Below, in pieces: positions 63,701 through 64,000 of a stretch of 64,000 bases of DNA (position 1 is its first letter; every line of letters starts with the position of its first letter). The position numbers were made by a program, and so were the translations under genes. The notes below the pieces were generated by a model. That model worked only from the letters and a program-made list of their open reading frames with translations, had not been told where the DNA came from and ran no database searches. Source of the stretch: Nocardia mexicana NBRC 108244 (GTDB lineage Bacteria > Actinomycetota > Actinomycetes > Mycobacteriales > Mycobacteriaceae). The stretch spans positions 1 to 64,000 of the forward strand of contig NZ_BDBV01000020.1 of assembly GCF_001613165.1 (NCBI RefSeq), read 5' to 3'.

Positions 63701-64000
63701 GTGATCGCGATCGAAACCCCCTACACGGGCCATGTCTCGCAGGGCTCCGCCCCGCAGCAGCGCGAGGTGCCGGGTGCGCGCATCGTGAAGATGTCGGTCG
63801 GCCCGATGGACAACAACTGCTATCTGGTGCAGGACACCGCCACCGGCGCGGCGCTGCTGATCGACGCGGCCAACGAGCCGGACCGGATTCTCGAGCTGCT
63901 CGGCCAGGAGGCGTCGGGGCAGGTGCGGCTGATCGTCACCACGCATCAGCATCCCGACCACTGGCAGGCATTGGCCAAGGTGGCCGCCGAATCCGGCGTC
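63701..64000 (+). CDS. Metallo-beta-lactamase-fold hydrolase, cut by the right edge
   Basis: The frame from GTG 63701 is open to the window end (100 codons). MSVGPMDNNCYLVQDTATGA and LIDAANEPDRIL are typical of the fold's first half, and LIVTTHQHPDHWQAL carries the THxHxDH zinc motif at about residues 83-88. It is probably a glyoxalase-II-like or related hydrolase; the substrate is not visible. It diverges from the DUF899 gene. Confidence 0.8.
   Translation, partial: MIAIETPYTGHVSQGSAPQQREVPGARIVKMSVGPMDNNCYLVQDTATGAALLIDAANEPDRILELLGQEASGQVRLIVTTHQHPDHWQALAKVAAESGV

Noticed and set aside
1..64000. tRNA, rRNA or riboswitch genes
   Set aside because: No cloverleaf-like or conserved aptamer sequence was noticed by eye; a covariance-model scan would be needed to be sure.

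Overview
The window is high-GC actinobacterial chromosome. GTG and TTG starts are frequent, genes overlap by ATGA/GTGA, and the gene families point to a mycolate-type actinomycete, most likely Nocardia or a close relative such as Rhodococcus. The strongest evidence is a housekeeping backbone in mycobacterial order: hemW, hrcA, dnaJ2, rsmE, phoH, ybeY, a CNNM/CorC protein, a Rv2365c-like protein, era, an amidase, recO, uppS, a small partner gene, zur (furB), smtB and glyS. No sequence search was run, so the genus is an inference.

Layout. 1-5.2 kb: a gene entering from the left edge, an SgcJ/EcaC-type protein, a frameshifted DUF1963-like gene, a membrane protein, an NDH-2-like oxidoreductase with a DUF397 gene fragment beside it, and a small membrane protein. 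5.3-8.8 kb: a 122-bp compound hairpin repeat, a TetR regulator with a C-terminal Cys motif divergent from a parallel beta-helix protein, and a P-loop kinase. 9-12.3 kb: a type VII secretion-associated cassette (DUF3558 lipoprotein, helical protein, PPE-like protein with a Gly-rich tail, EspG-like chaperone). 12.4-18.6 kb: an ECF41 sigma factor with its own promoter, then hemW, hrcA, dnaJ2 and rsmE. 18.8-23.8 kb: an ImmA/IrrE protease plus MAB_1171c-type membrane protein, tandem repeats, a Pro-rich secreted protein, an apparently exported carotenoid oxygenase and a VapBC pair. 23.9-30 kb: two divergent regulator/target modules (a GntR-TetR fusion regulator with an FAD monooxygenase; LysR with an MFS transporter). 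30.2-45 kb: the phoH-to-uppS backbone, interrupted by a 935-residue transmembrane receptor-like protein, a degenerate RNase HI, and a TetR/membrane-protein pair. 45-49.3 kb: TetR/YhgE-like pair, zur-smtB and glyS.

49.3-61.2 kb is the most distinctive part: a DUF6875 protein and a 3654-residue, three-module NRPS (C-A-T-C-A-T-C-A-T-TE). A Zur-like box lies upstream of them and the zur-smtB operon is close by. This suggests a zinc-responsive peptide, possibly a zinc-binding metallophore. The window ends with a quinone oxidoreductase, a second copy of the compound hairpin repeat, a small membrane protein, a DUF899 protein and a metallo-beta-lactamase-fold gene cut by the right edge.

The siderophore (mbt) block that lies between hemN and hrcA in M. 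tuberculosis is absent here; only a 68-codon gene separates them.
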